Below, piece after piece: positions 9,908-20,707 of a stretch of DNA of 64,000 bases. The DNA is from DATJKD01 sp963728295. GTDB lineage: Bacteria > Pseudomonadota > Gammaproteobacteria > Steroidobacterales > Steroidobacteraceae. The notes beneath the pieces were generated by a model that made no database searches, had not been told where the DNA came from, and was given only the letters and a program-made list of their open reading frames with translations. How positions within the stretch are numbered: the stretch's first letter is position 1; each line of letters starts with the position of its first letter. The stretch covers positions 186,001-250,000 of the forward strand of contig CAVSKB010000011.1 in assembly GCA_963728295.1 (NCBI GenBank), read 5' to 3'. The position numbers and the translations under genes are program-made.

Positions 9908-10120
9908 TCCTTTCGGGTCGAGTGTCGGTGCCGGCGTCGAACGTTTTTACATATCATGGCCACTCACGTGAGCGGCAAGAGCTAATTTATTGATTTTTCT
10001 GTAGTTATCGAAAATGGCGTGGATCTTGCAAAACCGTACTCCTAAGAACACAAGACCTAAGAAACACAAGAGCTGAAGCCAGTCTGGGGAGACCGGCGAG
10101 GCGAAGCGGGCGGTGCGGCC

Positions 10121-11044
10121 ATGATCATGAAAGCGTTCGGGTTGGTAGCGCTCGTACTGGGCCCGACGGCGGTCGCGTACTCGGCCGGCTACACCGATGT
10201 GTCGCAGTACTTCGCGCTGGGCGCGGTGCTCGCCATCAACCTGACCCTGCTCGCGCGCCCGATCGCGCCGTTCGCCGCGCTGCTCCCGATGGCATATGCG
10301 GCGGCGGCCGTAACTTCGGAGTCGACCGACGGTGTCGCAGCGCTGATCGTCGCGGTCGCGGCCGCGGTCGGCGCGGCGAGCTCGCAGGGGCTGCACCGTG
10401 GCCTGCTGTCGGTGCTTGCGGCGGCGCTGATCGGTTCTTTCGAGCCTGCCGAGGGCCTGACCGTGTTCGAGCGTGCGGGCTCGATGCTCGCGGGCTGCGT
10501 GTACGGCGTGATGCTCGGCATCACGCTGCTCCGCAATGTCTCGGTCGAAAGCCGTGCCGTGCATCCGCAGACGGCCTTGAGTTACGCCGTCCTGCTCGCG
10601 GTGCTCGTGTTGATTGCCTGGCTGGCGGCGCGGGTGGCCGATTTCGCTCACGGCTGGTGGCTGCCGCTCGCGGCGGCGGCGATCGGCGAGCCCGCGCTCG
10701 ACCGGCCGCCCGGACGCGCGGTCGCGCGGCTCGCACTCGCATTGTTTGCGACCTTGCTGCTTGTCGTGCTGATCCAGTCTTTCGACGTCCCCGCAGTGCG
10801 CCTGCTGATGGTGGGCGCCCTGCTGCTCCTGATGCTCACCGTCGGCCGCCAGACCGCTTCGCTCCAGGCGCTGCTCCTCACACCCGCGGCGGTGTTGCTC
10901 GTACAGCACCGGAACCTCGAGCACACGGTGATCGATTACCTGAGCTCCGCCTTCGTCGCCTGCGCGATCGTGTTCGTTGCGACGCTGCTCGGCAAGTGGG
11001 TGCTCTGGACCCTGCGGCCGGACACGGGCCGCCTCGCGGCCTAG
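10121..11044 (+). CDS. FUSC-like integral membrane protein
   Basis: 307 residues, almost all hydrophobic, with about nine transmembrane segments and a short cytoplasmic break after helix 5 (about 140-150). The layout resembles the membrane half of FUSC/aromatic-acid-exporter proteins, which move weak aromatic acids outward; the central AVHPQTALSYAVLLAVLVLIA is like the conserved second half of that family. No substrate can be assigned. The 213 bp upstream (9908-10120) is comparatively AT-rich, with a CTCACGTGAG palindrome near 9965, and probably carries the promoter. The start at 10121 (MIMKAFG) has no strong ribosome site. Confidence 0.6.
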   Translation: MIMKAFGLVALVLGPTAVAYSAGYTDVSQYFALGAVLAINLTLLARPIAPFAALLPMAYAAAAVTSESTDGVAALIVAVAAAVGAASSQGLHRGLLSVLAAALIGSFEPAEGLTVFERAGSMLAGCVYGVMLGITLLRNVSVESRAVHPQTALSYAVLLAVLVLIAWLAARVADFAHGWWLPLAAAAIGEPALDRPPGRAVARLALALFATLLLVVLIQSFDVPAVRLLMVGALLLLMLTVGRQTASLQALLLTPAAVLLVQHRNLEHTVIDYLSSAFVACAIVFVATLLGKWVLWTLRPDTGRLAA

Positions 11045-11053
11045 CGGCCGCTC

Positions 11054-11602
11054 CTACTTGTCCATCTTCTCGAGCAGGCCGACCAGGTCGTCGGCGTGCT
11101 CTTCCTCCATGGCGAGGATGCTCTCGAGCATGCGCTTTGTGGTCGTGTCCTTGTCGCCGATGTAGTTGATCATGTCGCGGTAACTGTCGATCGCGATGCG
11201 CTCGGCGACGAGATCTTCCTTGATCATGTCGATGAGGTCCTCGCCCTCGACGTATTCCGCGTGGCTGCGCGAGGTGAGTCCCTCCGGATTCAGGTTCGGC
11301 TCGCCGTTCAGCTGCACGATCCGCGCCGCGATCTGGTCGGCGTGCTGCTGTTCCTCGTTCGCGTGCTGCAGGAACTCTGCCTTGACCGCATCCGCCGCGA
11401 TCCCGTCGGCCATGAAGTAGTGCCGCTTGTAGCGGAGCACGCAGACGATCTCGGTCGCGAGCGCCTCGTTGAGCAGCTTCAGTACGGTCTCGCGGTCTGC
11501 GGTGTATCCGGACGTAACCGCGCCTTGCATGATGTGTTCGCGGGCGCGCCGCCGAAGCGTCTTGACGTCCGTCAGGAACGGCTTTTCAGGCGTATTGGCC
11601 AT
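11054..11602 (-). CDS. Ferritin-like (bacterioferritin/DPS-related) protein
   Basis: 182 residues forming a four-helix bundle. Metal-ligand residues appear as NEALATEIVCVLRYKRHYF in helix 1, EFLQHANEEQQHADQIAARI in helix 2 (E-x2-H pattern), EDLVAERIAIDSYRDMI in helix 3 and MEEEHADDL in helix 4, giving a carboxylate-bridged di-iron site. Proteins of this type store or oxidise iron or protect against peroxide. I start at the ATG at 11602 because GGAGGA lies 7-8 nt upstream. It converges on the FUSC-like gene, with 9 nt between stops. Confidence 0.85.
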   Translation of the reverse strand: MANTPEKPFLTDVKTLRRRAREHIMQGAVTSGYTADRETVLKLLNEALATEIVCVLRYKRHYFMADGIAADAVKAEFLQHANEEQQHADQIAARIVQLNGEPNLNPEGLTSRSHAEYVEGEDLIDMIKEDLVAERIAIDSYRDMINYIGDKDTTTKRMLESILAMEEEHADDLVGLLEKMDK

Positions 11603-11830
11603 GGCGGTGTCCTCCGTGCGCGTGCCCTGGTAACGGGCTGCTCGCCGCGAGCCTAGCACGACGGTCGCGCACTCAGAATCAGACGGTTCCGACGGCTGGG
11701 CCGACAGGCGGTGCGCGGCGGCGGCCCGCCGAGTCGCCGAACGCGCCCATCCGCTACAATTCGCGATTCATGCCAGCCACGTTCATGTGCAGTTTCGCCC
11801 CCCGCAAGGGTGTCCCACGGATTGAGCCCG

Positions 11831-12891
11831 ATGCAGCCCGCGAGTAAGGTCCCCGCGTCGACGGCGCCGGTCGAAACCGACACCGTCATCGTCGGTGCAG
11901 GCCCGTGCGGGCTGTTCCAGGTATTCGAGCTCGGATTGCTCGGCATCAAGGCGGACATCGTCGATTCGCTCCAGCATCCGGGCGGGCAATGCACCGAGCT
12001 CTATCCCGACAAGCCGATCTACGACATACCGGCGCTGCCGGTCTGCGGCGCGCAGGAGCTCGTCGATCGGCTGATGCAGCAGATCAAGCCGTTCCAGCCC
12101 CGGTTTCACCTGGGCCAGGAAGTGACGGAGCTCACGCGTCGCGACGACGCCCGGTTCTTCGTGCGGACTGCGCTCGATACGCACGTTCCTCGCCCGCACC
12201 GTGGTGATCGCCGGCGGTCTCGGATCGTTCCAGCCGAAGAGGCTGGCGGTGGCGGGCGCGGACGCGGTCGAGGGCCGGCAGCTGCATTATCGGGTGCGCG
12301 ACGCCGCGCGCTTTCACGGCCAGCGGCTGGTGATCTTCGGCGGCGGCGACTCCGCGCTCGACTGGGTGCTCGACTTCTGCGGTAAGGCCGCCAGTCTCGT
12401 CCACGTGCATCGCCGCGCCGAGTTCCGCGCCGCGCCGGCGTCGGTGGCGCGGATGCGCGAGCTGGTTGCCGCCGGACGCTTGCAGTACGTCGAGGGCACG
12501 GCCGCGGCGCTGCGCATCGCCGACGGTCGGCTCGAGGGTGTCGAGGTCAAGCTCAGCGACGGCACGACCTCCGCGTTCGACGCCGACCACGTGCTCGCGT
12601 TTTTCGGTCTGCATCCGAAGCTCGGGCCGATCGCCGAGTGGGGGCTCGATCTGGACAAGAAGGCGATCAAGCGTCGATACCGCGAAATTCCAGACGAGCG
12701 AGCCGGGCATCTTCGCCATCGGCGACATCAACAGCTATCCCGGCAAGAAGAAGCTCATCCTGAGCGGGTTCCACGAGGCGGCGCTCGCGGCCTTCGCGAT
12801 CGCCGAGTACCTGAATCCGACGAAGAAGGTGCACCTGCAATACACGACGACGAGCCCGATCATGCAGAAGCGGCTCGGTGTCTCGGGTTGA
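11831..12891 (+). CDS. Ferredoxin-NADP reductase type 2 (YumC/TrxB-like flavoprotein), frameshifted
   Basis: The FAD dinucleotide-binding start DTVIVGAGPCGLF is followed by HPGGQCTELYPDKPIYDIPA, the NADP-binding loop FGGGDSALDWVL and the C-terminal FAD segment FAIGDINSYPGKKK. Unlike thioredoxin reductase it has no CxxC redox pair, so it belongs with the YumC-type ferredoxin (flavodoxin)-NADP reductases. The frame breaks at about 12181 (before FLARTVVIAGGLGSF) and at about 12681 (AAGCGTCG, where dropping one base gives KVDTAKFQTSEPGIF). Restored length is about 352 residues, normal for the family. It is followed at once by tesB. Confidence 0.85.
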
Positions 12892-13779
12892 ACGCGCGAC
12901 CGACGATGAACAACGCTGCTCGATCGACCTGCTGCGCCTGCTCGAGCTCGAGCGCATCGAGCTCAACCTGTTCCGCGGCGAGAGCCGCGACATCGGCAGC
13001 TCGCAGGTGTTCGGCGGCCAGGTGCTCGGGCAGGCGCTGGTGGCGGCGAGCGCCACCGTCGATGGTCGCGACGTGCATTCCCTGCATGCCTATTTCCTGC
13101 GGCGCGGCGATTTCAACGCACCGATCGTCTACGAGGTGGACCGCAGCCGGGACGGCGGCGAGCTTCTCGAGCCGCCGCGTGGTGGCGATCCAGCACGGTC
13201 AGCAGATCTTCCACATGTCCGCATCCTTCCAGACCGCGAGAAGCCGGCCGCGACCACCAGGTCGACGCGCCCGAGGTGCCGCCGCCCGAGTCGCTGCCGG
13301 ATCACATGGACGCGCCATGCGCAAGCAGCTCGACAGGCTTGCCGCCCGAGCGACGACGTTTCTGGGAGCTCGAGCGACCCTTCGAGTTCCGCCCGGTCGA
13401 ACCATGCCGGAGACACCGCAGCCGTGCCGGACTGCGTCGCCATGTCTGGTTCCGGCTGGTCGAGCGCTGCCCGGACGACCCGATCCTCCATCGCTGCCTG
13501 CTGGCCTACTTGTCGGATTTCCAGTTGCTCGAGACCGCCTTGTTGCCGCATGGCGTGTCGACTTTCGACGGACGGCTCACGATGGCGAGCATCGACCATG
13601 CGATGTGGTTCCACCGCCCGGTCCGGATCGACGAATGGCTGCTCTATGTGCTCGCCAGCCCGAGCGCATCCGGTTCGCGCGGTTTCGCCACCGGCCGGAT
13701 CTACGATCGCGGGGGTGCGCTGGTGGCGAGCGTTGCGCAGGAAGGCTTGATGCGCTGGCGCGAGCCGTCCGCTACTTGA
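12878..13779 (+). CDS. tesB: Acyl-CoA thioesterase II (TesB), multiply frameshifted
   Basis: The double-hotdog thioesterase is recognisable from VFGGQVLGQALVAA and HSLHAYFLRRGD at the start, RRVVAIQHGQQIFHMSASF and HQVDAPEVPPPESLPD in the middle, and SIDHAMWFHRPVRIDEWLLY with the final Gln region VASVAQEGLMR at the end. The stretches lie in different frames, with breaks near 13163, 13243, 13318, 13352 and probably 13400-13440. This is too many for a working gene unless the sequence is wrong. TesB hydrolyses medium- and long-chain acyl-CoA in the cytoplasm. A GTG start at 12878 overlaps the upstream stop by 14 nt; the stop overlaps the end of the convergent DUF748 gene. Confidence 0.8.
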
Positions 13780-16700
13780 TCTCGAGCTCGAATCGCACCT
13801 TGCCGTCCTGCGCGGTGACCTTGTCGTTACTCGCGAGAAAAACCCGGTCCGGCGGCAGCTCGCCGCCAGCGAGCAGCGCGGTCTGGATGGCTTCCCCGCG
13901 CGCGTGACCCAGGCGCTGGAGCGCCAGCGAATCGACCTCGACCGCCGCGCGCGCCTGCTCCTCGAGCGACTTGAGCGATGCCGCCTGTTCCAGGGCGCGC
14001 GCTTCCTTGCGCGAGGTGCCTTCGGCGTCTCTCCGGCGTCGGCGCGACCTGCGGCGCGGCGCCGGTCAGTTTCTCGACGACGTTGGTCAGCACCTCGATC
14101 TGCTGCCGGGGCTCGAGACTCTCCAGGGCCGGCGGCGCGGTTTCGTCGTCGGCGCTTGATGCGCATCACCGTGCGCGTCGCTGCTTCGATTTCGGTTGCG
14201 AGCGCGCGGTCGACCATCGCCGGCCGATCGAGCTCCTCGACCATGCCGATCGGAACGTCGAGCTTGATCTCCGGCTTCTGCGCGAGACCCTTGGCGAGCG
14301 CGCTCATCTGCTCGGCAGCCGCCGGATCGAGCGTCGCATCGCCCGGCGCGAACTGCGACGAACTGCGCGTCCTCGGCGCCTTTGAAGAGCGAGCCGAGCA
14401 GTCGGAACGGCGCGGTCACGACCTTGACCAGTATGTTCTTGATGATCTGCCAGACGATCGGCCCGATCCGGAACTTCGGATCGTCCAGCGTGCCGTTGAC
14501 CGGGACGTCGAGATCGATCACGCCGTCGACGTCCTTGAGCAGCGAGGTCGCGAGCTTGATCGGCAGCGGCACGGCCTCCTTGCTCGCGGTCGCCTCGCCC
14601 CATTCGAGCTGATCGATGCGGATGTGATGCTTGGCTTCGAGCTTGCGATTCTCGATCAGGTACTGGAGGTCCGTCGTGAGCGAGCCCTTGGCGATGTTGT
14701 ACCCGGCGAAGCGTCCGGAATAGGGGTTGAACACGGGCAGCGGAATGTTCTCGAATTTCAGGCCGATATCGGTGTGCCGGTCGAAGGCGAAGAGCTGAAT
14801 CTCGCCCGCGATCGTGACGGGAGAGAACTCCCCGACCTCACCCTTGAGGTCCACCTTGGCTGAAGAGTTCGGGTCGGTTGACAGCCCGGTCAGCTGTCCG
14901 TCGAGGTCCTTGATGTCCGCCGCGAAGTTCGGCTGGATGAACTGATCGGAGAAGTTCATCTGACCGGACTCGATCCGCACCTCGCGAATGCGGATCGGCC
15001 AGCCGGTCTCGACCAGCACCGCGCGCTGCGGGGGCGCGGCGGGCGTCCTTCTTCGCCTGCTTCTTGCGCTCGCGTCGCGGCTGGCGCTTCTTTGGCGCGC
15101 TGTCGGCGGACGCCTCCGCGGCGGCCTTGGCCTTGCGCTCCGCCAGCGCGGCCGCGGTGCCCTCCGGGTCGAACACCGCGGCGACATTGAGCACCTGGTC
15201 CGGGCTGATGCTCACGCGCGCATACGGCTTGCGCAGCACGGCGCGCTCGATCGTCAGCGCATCCGGTTGCATCGCGAAGCGCAGCTTGCGGAGGTCGAGG
15301 CGCTCGAAATTGATGAAGTCCTCCTCGAGCGCGTTGTCGATCGTGCGGAAGCCGGTCACGCGCACATCGCCGGCAAACGCGAGATCGGGATCCTTGTCTT
15401 CCGGCGGCGAGAGCGTGAGCTTGCCCGTAGCCTGCGCCTGGCCACGACGTACGGTCATGTCGGCCGCAGCGGCAACGTAGGGTTGCAGCTTGCGCAGGTC
15501 CAGGCCGTCGAGTTCGACATCGAGCGCGGCAGCAAAGGGATCCGGGACGATCGTGCCGGCGGCCTTCAATGATGTTTCGCCGTCGAGCGTAGCGCTCATC
15601 TCCAACGGCACCGGACGCCGCCGGTCGAGCGTAAGGTCCGTCAACGTTACTGCGACGGGCGCCAGCACGAACTTCGGGGCCGGCGTCAACGAGCGGTCCT
15701 CGAGATCGATGCCGGCATCGGTAAGTTCGACGGTCGATATCGTCACCGTCCACTCGGAGGCCGGACGCGCCGTCGATTCCGCGGCGACGGACTGCACCGG
15801 GGGCGACTCACCCGATTGCACCGCGGGGGCGGGTGCGAACAGCCGAACGAGATTGATCGCGCCGTCCTTATCCAGCCACACCTTCGCTGAAAGCCCGCTC
15901 ACGGCGACCCGGTCGATGGTCGCAGAGTTGGTCGGCATGGCCACAACCGTATCGGAGATGGCGACGGTCGGAATCTGGATCCAGTCCTCTTCGACGCCGC
16001 GCGCGCGGAGCGCCAGGGTGTTCAGTTCAATCGAAGGCAGGGTCAGCTCCAGCTCGGTGGTGGAACCAAGTGCCAGCCGGTACCGGCCACCGAGGTCGAT
16101 CAGACCGCTGGTCAGCTGGTACGACAGGACCTCTCCAAGAAACTCTCCAACCCCGGCGGCGCGCAGATCGGCGATCGTGAATTCACCCTCCGAACTGACG
16201 ACCGGCGCAAGCGCGAAGTGGCCCTTCCAATCGAACTGCTCGTCCGATTCGCTGCGTGCGTGCAGCAGGAAGTCTCCGCCCTCGGGTGTCGTCTTGAACT
16301 CCTGCAGGTGAAAGGTCACCGGGTCAAAGGTCCGCTCGAATGGCTGGCGGCGCGCGCGGTCGAGGAAGTCCACCACGCCGCCGTCTATGTCGAGGTCCGC
16401 GATCCAGACCCGGGGTGGCTCGTCGTCCTCCGCAGGCGGCGTACGCGGGGTCAGATCGGCGAAGTTCATCGAGCCGTCCGGGCGGATGACCGCACGGACA
16501 TAGGGCAGATCCACGTCGACCTGACGAAAATACAGCGCGCGCTTCCACAGGGAGGAGAGCTCGAAGTCCGCGAACACCCGCTCGAAACCCAGCATCCGCG
16601 CACCGTCCGCGTCGGGGAAGGCGACGTCGCGCGCTTCGAACTGCAGCTTGAAGGGATGGATGCGGATCTCGCCGAGCGTGAGCTCACGGCCGTACTCGGC

Positions 16701-16832
16701 GCGGACGTACTCGATCGCCTTGTTGCGCACGATGCCTGGCGCGACCTTGAAGCCGAGTAGCGCGTACAGACCGATCAGCGCCGCGACGATCGCGACGGCG
16801 ATGACCAGCTTCGATTTCAGGAGCGCGCCCAT
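13772..16832 (-). CDS. DUF748/AsmA-like inner-membrane-anchored periplasmic protein, frameshifted
   Basis: About 1,020 residues. One N-terminal helix (residues 7-28) anchors a long beta-rich periplasmic domain. Segments such as VRAVIRPDGSMNFADLTP, the later SGQMNFSDQFIQPNF and GRFAGYNIAKGSLTTDLQYLI, and near the end ALAKGLAQKPEIKLDV match DUF748 proteins of the AsmA/TamB lipid-bridge superfamily. A Lys/Arg-rich stretch (about 15,040-15,130) interrupts it. The first 660 codons are continuous; frames change near 15,030, 14,350, 14,150 and 14,045, and the end (FELEIK) is read to the stop at 13,772. A role in phospholipid transport to the outer membrane is a family inference. Confidence 0.75.
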
Positions 16833-16911
16833 CCCTGGCAGCGAAGCTTATCGCTCGTTCGCGTGCCTGCGAGATTCGAATCCGGCGATCAGCGCCCGCA
16901 TGTTGTTCTCC

Positions 16912-18357
16912 CTAGTCCGGCAGCACCTTCCCGGGGTTCATGATGCCACGCGGATCGATCGACCGTTTCAGGACGCGCATCAGCTCGAGGTCGACGTGGC
17001 CCTTGTAGCGCGCAAGCTCGCGACGCTTGAGCTGTCCGATGCCATGCTCCGCGCTGATGCTGCCACGGAACTCCCGGACCTGCGAATAGACGGCCTCGGC
17101 GATGGCATCTCCGAGCGCCAGGAAGTCCTGCGGCCGCGCGCCCACCGGCTGCGTCACGTTGAAGTGCAGGTTGCCGTCGCCGACGTGTCCGTAGACCAGC
17201 ATACGCCCATCGGGGACGAGCGCGAGGACCGCCGCCGTCGCGCGAGCCACGAACGCCGGCAGCTGCGCCACCGGCACCGAGACGTCGTGCTTGATGCTCG
17301 CGCCTTCCCGTCGCTGCGCCTCGGGCACGGATTCGCGCACGCGCCACAGTGCTTCGCGCTGCGCGACCGACTCGGCCAGCACGGCGTCGCGCACGCCGCC
17401 ATCGCTCATCGCGGCGCCGAGCGCGTCCTCGAGGAGCGCGCGCAGCCCCGGGTCCTCGCGCGCCGATGCGATCTCGCACAGCACGTACCAGTCGTGTGCC
17501 TCGCCGAACGGGTCGCGAACGCCGGCCACGTGCCGCGTCGTGAGCTCGAGCCCGAGGCGCGGCAGCAGTTCGAAGCTCGTGACCGCGTCTCCGGTGGCTT
17601 CACGCAACCGACCGAGCAGGTCGACTGCCGCGGCGACGCTCGCGACTGCGACGAAGGCGGTAGCCACCGTGCGGGGTGTCGGAAAGAGCTTGAGGCTCGC
17701 GGCCGTGATGACGCCGAGCGTGCCTTCGGCGCCGATGAAGAGGTGTCGGAGGTCGTAGCCCGTGTTGTCCTTGCGCAGGCTCTTGAGCCCGTCGAGCACG
17801 CGACCGTCGGGGAGAACGACCTCCAGTCCGAGCACGAGCTCGCGGGCGACACCGTAGCGCAGCGCCGCGAGGCCGCCGGCGTTGGTCGAGAGATTGCCGC
17901 CGATCTGGCAGCTGCCTTCGGACCCGAGCGACAGCGGGAAATGGCGCCCGGCCTGCGCAGCCGCCCGTTGCACGTCGGCGAGCACGCAACCGGCTTCGGC
18001 GGTGATCGAGAAATTCGCGGCGTCGATCTCGCGCACACGGTTCATGCGGCGAAGGGCCAGGACGATCTGGCGCCCGCTGCCGTCGGGAGTGGCGCCGCCG
18101 CAGTAGCTGGTATTGCCGCCGTGGGGCACGACGCCGATCGCGGACTCGTTGCAGATCGAGAGCACGGCGGCGACCTCGGTCGTGGAGCGTGGCAACACGA
18201 CCAGCCGGGTCGCGCCGCGAAAGAGACCGCGGAAATCGCCGAGATACGGCTCGATCGCGTCGGGCGCCTCGAGGCAGGCGTCCGCGCCGAGCTGCGCGCG
18301 AATACGATCGATGACGCTTTCGAGGCTGGTGTCTATGCAGGCACCTGCAGCCGGCAC
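16912..18357 (-). CDS. FAD-binding oxidoreductase (D-2-hydroxyacid dehydrogenase, GlcD/D2HGDH type)
   Basis: 481 residues. The PCMH-type FAD domain carries PHGGNTSYCGGATPD, LSLGSEGSCQIGGNLSTNAG and FIGAEGTLGVITAASLKLFP. The C-terminal domain has the metal and substrate histidines in YGHVGDGNLHFNVTQP and SAEHGIGQLKRREL and ends IMNPGKVLPD. The family oxidises D-lactate, glycolate or D-2-hydroxyglutarate at the membrane. I start at the GTG at 18357; any earlier start would lie inside the cyclopropane-synthase gene, which this one overlaps by 25 nt. No Fe-S C-terminal extension is present. The exact substrate is uncertain. Confidence 0.88.
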   Translation of the reverse strand: MPAAGACIDTSLESVIDRIRAQLGADACLEAPDAIEPYLGDFRGLFRGATRLVVLPRSTTEVAAVLSICNESAIGVVPHGGNTSYCGGATPDGSGRQIVLALRRMNRVREIDAANFSITAEAGCVLADVQRAAAQAGRHFPLSLGSEGSCQIGGNLSTNAGGLAALRYGVARELVLGLEVVLPDGRVLDGLKSLRKDNTGYDLRHLFIGAEGTLGVITAASLKLFPTPRTVATAFVAVASVAAAVDLLGRLREATGDAVTSFELLPRLGLELTTRHVAGVRDPFGEAHDWYVLCEIASAREDPGLRALLEDALGAAMSDGGVRDAVLAESVAQREALWRVRESVPEAQRREGASIKHDVSVPVAQLPAFVARATAAVLALVPDGRMLVYGHVGDGNLHFNVTQPVGARPQDFLALGDAIAEAVYSQVREFRGSISAEHGIGQLKRRELARYKGHVDLELMRVLKRSIDPRGIMNPGKVLPD

Positions 18358-19601
18358 TGCGGCTTGGTGAGCAGCATCTGCAGATCGCCCATCTGGCGCT
18401 CGTGGAAGCCGCCCTCGCAGTAGCACAGGTAGAAATCCCACATCCGGACGAACGCGTCCGGATAGCCGAGCCGCCGGACGTCCGGCAGCCGCGCGAAGAA
18501 ATTCTCGCGCCAGGTCCGGAGCGTCGTCGCGTAGTGCGGTCCGATGTCCTCCAGATGGAAGATCTTCATGTCGGTCACCCGGCGTACCGAATCGGCGATC
18601 ACCGACACCGACGGCAGAAAGCTTCCGGGAAAGATGAACCGCTGGATGAAGTCGATGCCGCGCGCCGCCGACTCGTAGAGCTGGTCGCGGATGGTGATCG
18701 CCTGCAGCAGCATCGCACCATTCGGCTTCAACAGCCGCGAGCATTGTTCGATGTAGGTGTCGAGATAGTGGCGGCCGACCGCCTCGATCATCTCCACCGA
18801 GACCATCTTGTCGAACTGCCCGCGCAGATCGCGATAATCGTCCATCAGCAGCGTGATGCGATCCGTGAGCCCAGCTGCGCTGATCTTCTCCGCAGCCTAG
18901 TCGTGCTGTTCCTTCGATATGGTCGTCGTGGTCACGCGGCAGCCGTAGTTCTGCGCCGCGTGAATCGCGAGGCCGCCCCAGCCGGTGCCGATCTCGACCA
19001 GGTGATCGTCGGGCTTGAGCTCGAGCTTGCGGCAGATGCGCTCGAACTTGGCAAGCTGCGCCTCGTCGAGCGTCGAGTCCTCGCGCTCGAAGATGCCGCA
19101 GGAATAGGCCATCGTGTGGTCGAGAAAGAGCGCGTAGAGCTCGTTGCCGAGGTCGTAGTGCGCGGCGATGTTGCGCCGGCTCCCTTCGGGGCTGTTGCGA
19201 TTGAGGGCGTGCAGCAGGCGACGCAGTGGTGCGGTCGCGATCGACGAGCCGCTGTCGAGCGCATTCAGCACCGGCCGGTTGCGGATGAAGATCCGCACCA
19301 GCGAAGTGAGGTCGTTGCTGCGCCAGTGGCCGCGCATGTAAGCCTCCCCCGCACCGGTCGAGCCGCCAAATGCCACGTCGGCATAGGTTTGCGGATGGAG
19401 GATCTCTATGGTCGCGTGAAGGCCGAAGGCCGCGCTCCGCTTGCCAAATCGCTGGCGCTCGGCGCCGTCGATGACAGTGACCTCGCCGTGTTCGAGCCCG
19501 GCGAGCTTGCCGAGGAACAGCCGCCGGCCGAGCCGCTGCAGCCAGGAATCGGTTGCGGGGGCGGTGCCTGCGAGCTCCGCGGGGACGATGGTGGGTTTCA
19601 T
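18333..19601 (-). CDS. cfa: Cyclopropane-fatty-acyl-phospholipid synthase, interrupted by an in-frame stop
   Basis: The N-terminal domain runs through GEAYMRGHWRSNDLTSLVRIF and NIAAHYDLGNELYALFLD. The SAM-binding loop LVEIGTGWGGLAIHAA and TTTISKEQHD follow, then an amber codon at 18,897-18,899. The same frame resumes as AAEKISAAGLTDRITLL and continues through VSVEMIEAVGRHYLDTY, FIFPGSFLPS and FYLCYCEGGF to the stop at 18,333. The stop falls where homologues often have an aromatic or aliphatic residue, so a single TAC-to-TAG change or a base-call error explains it. The enzyme adds a methylene bridge to unsaturated membrane lipids. It is followed by the FAD oxidase with overlap. Confidence 0.85.
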
Positions 19602-19691
19602 GCGTAGCTCCGGAGGATTGCCAGAACCAGGCTGAAAAGGCTCCGGTCTGCGCGCGCGGGTGTCAAGCCCCGCTGTACCGGGCCGCCGTCA

Positions 19692-19725
19692 GAAAAAAGG
19701 CCGCGCCCCGGACGGGGCACGGCCT
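19692..19725 (-). terminator. Rho-independent terminator after htpX
   Basis: On the minus strand a 12-bp GC-rich stem (AGGCCGTGCCCC paired with GGGGCGCGGCCT, one G-T wobble) closes a 4-nt loop and runs directly into six T residues. It lies 22 nt past the htpX stop at 19,748 and separates that unit from the cyclopropane-synthase gene. Confidence 0.85.
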
Positions 19726-19747
19726 GCGCGTGGAAGCGGCCAGGGCT

Positions 19748-20633
19748 TCAGGCGACCTGGCCGGAGAGTGCCGCGATCCGCTCCTCGAGCGGCGGGTGCG
19801 ACATGAAGAGACGCTTGAGGCCGGCGCCGGCGCCGCCCGCGATGCCGAAGGCCGCCATCTTGTCGGGCAGCGGGCCGGCGTGGCGCTGCATCAGCCGCTC
19901 AAGCGCGCCGATCATGTGCTGCCGGCCCGCGAGCCGGGCGCCGCCCGCGTCGGCGCGGAACTCGCGCTGGCGGGAGAACCACATCACGATGATCGTGGCG
20001 AGCAGGCCGAGCACCAGCTCGGCGACGATGGTCGTGATCCAGAATGCCGGGCCATGGCCTTGCTCGTTGCGGAACACCACGCGGTCGACCGTATGGCCGA
20101 TGACCCGCGCCAGGAAGATGACGAAGGTGTTGACCACGCCCTGGATGAGCGCGAGCGTGACCATGTCGCCGTTCGCGACGTGGCGTCACCTCGTGCGCCA
20201 GCACCGCCTCGGCTTCCTGCTGCGACATGCTCTGCAGCAGCCCGGTGCTGACGGCGACCAGCGCCGCGTTGCGCCTCGCGCCCGTGGCGAAGGCGTTCGG
20301 CTCCGGCGAGTCGAATACGCCGACCTCGGGCATGCCGATGCCCGCCTGCTGCGCCTGGTTGCGCACGGTATTGACGAGCCAGCTTTCGGTGGCATTCGCC
20401 GGCTGCGCGATGACCCGCACGCCCATCATGCGCTTCGCGGACCACTTCGAGATCGCGAGCGAGATGAACGAGCCCGCAAAGCCGAAGACGGCCGCGAAGA
20501 TCAGCAGCGCGCCGAGATTGAGACCGGTCCCCGATTCGTCGAGGATGCTCTCGACGCCGAGCAGCCGCAGCACGATGCCGAGCAGCACGACGATGGCGAG
20601 GTTGGTGGCGAGGAAGAGCAGGATCCGTTTCAT
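19748..20633 (-). CDS. htpX: Membrane zinc metalloprotease HtpX, frameshifted in the HEXXH motif
   Basis: Start MKRILLFLATNLAIVVLLG at 20,633. Two N-terminal membrane helices are followed by IGMPEVGVFDSPEPNAFATG and the catalytic motif. The frame breaks at about 20,186 inside the motif: dropping one base from GTGACGCCACG gives HEVSHVANGDMVTL, the expected HEXXH. The rest carries two more membrane helices, the third zinc ligand in SRQREFRADAGGA and the C-terminal SHPPLEERIAAL. Restored length is about 294 residues, normal for HtpX, which degrades misfolded membrane proteins under heat or envelope stress. A terminator follows. Confidence 0.9.
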
Positions 20634-20707
20634 TCAGCAGACTCCGGTGAGACGCTTGCCGGTGTTTGGGGCGAGGACGTCGGGATTCAAGGACGGCGCG
20701 GAAGGAG

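Noticed and set aside
9908..10120. A riboswitch or small RNA in the gap before the FUSC-like gene
   Set aside because: The gap is AT-rich with a short palindrome, but I see no conserved riboswitch core or terminator pairing.
16648..18423. A 591-codon plus-strand open frame opposite the FAD oxidase
   Set aside because: The minus strand encodes a full FAD oxidase; the plus frame looks like composition-driven noise.
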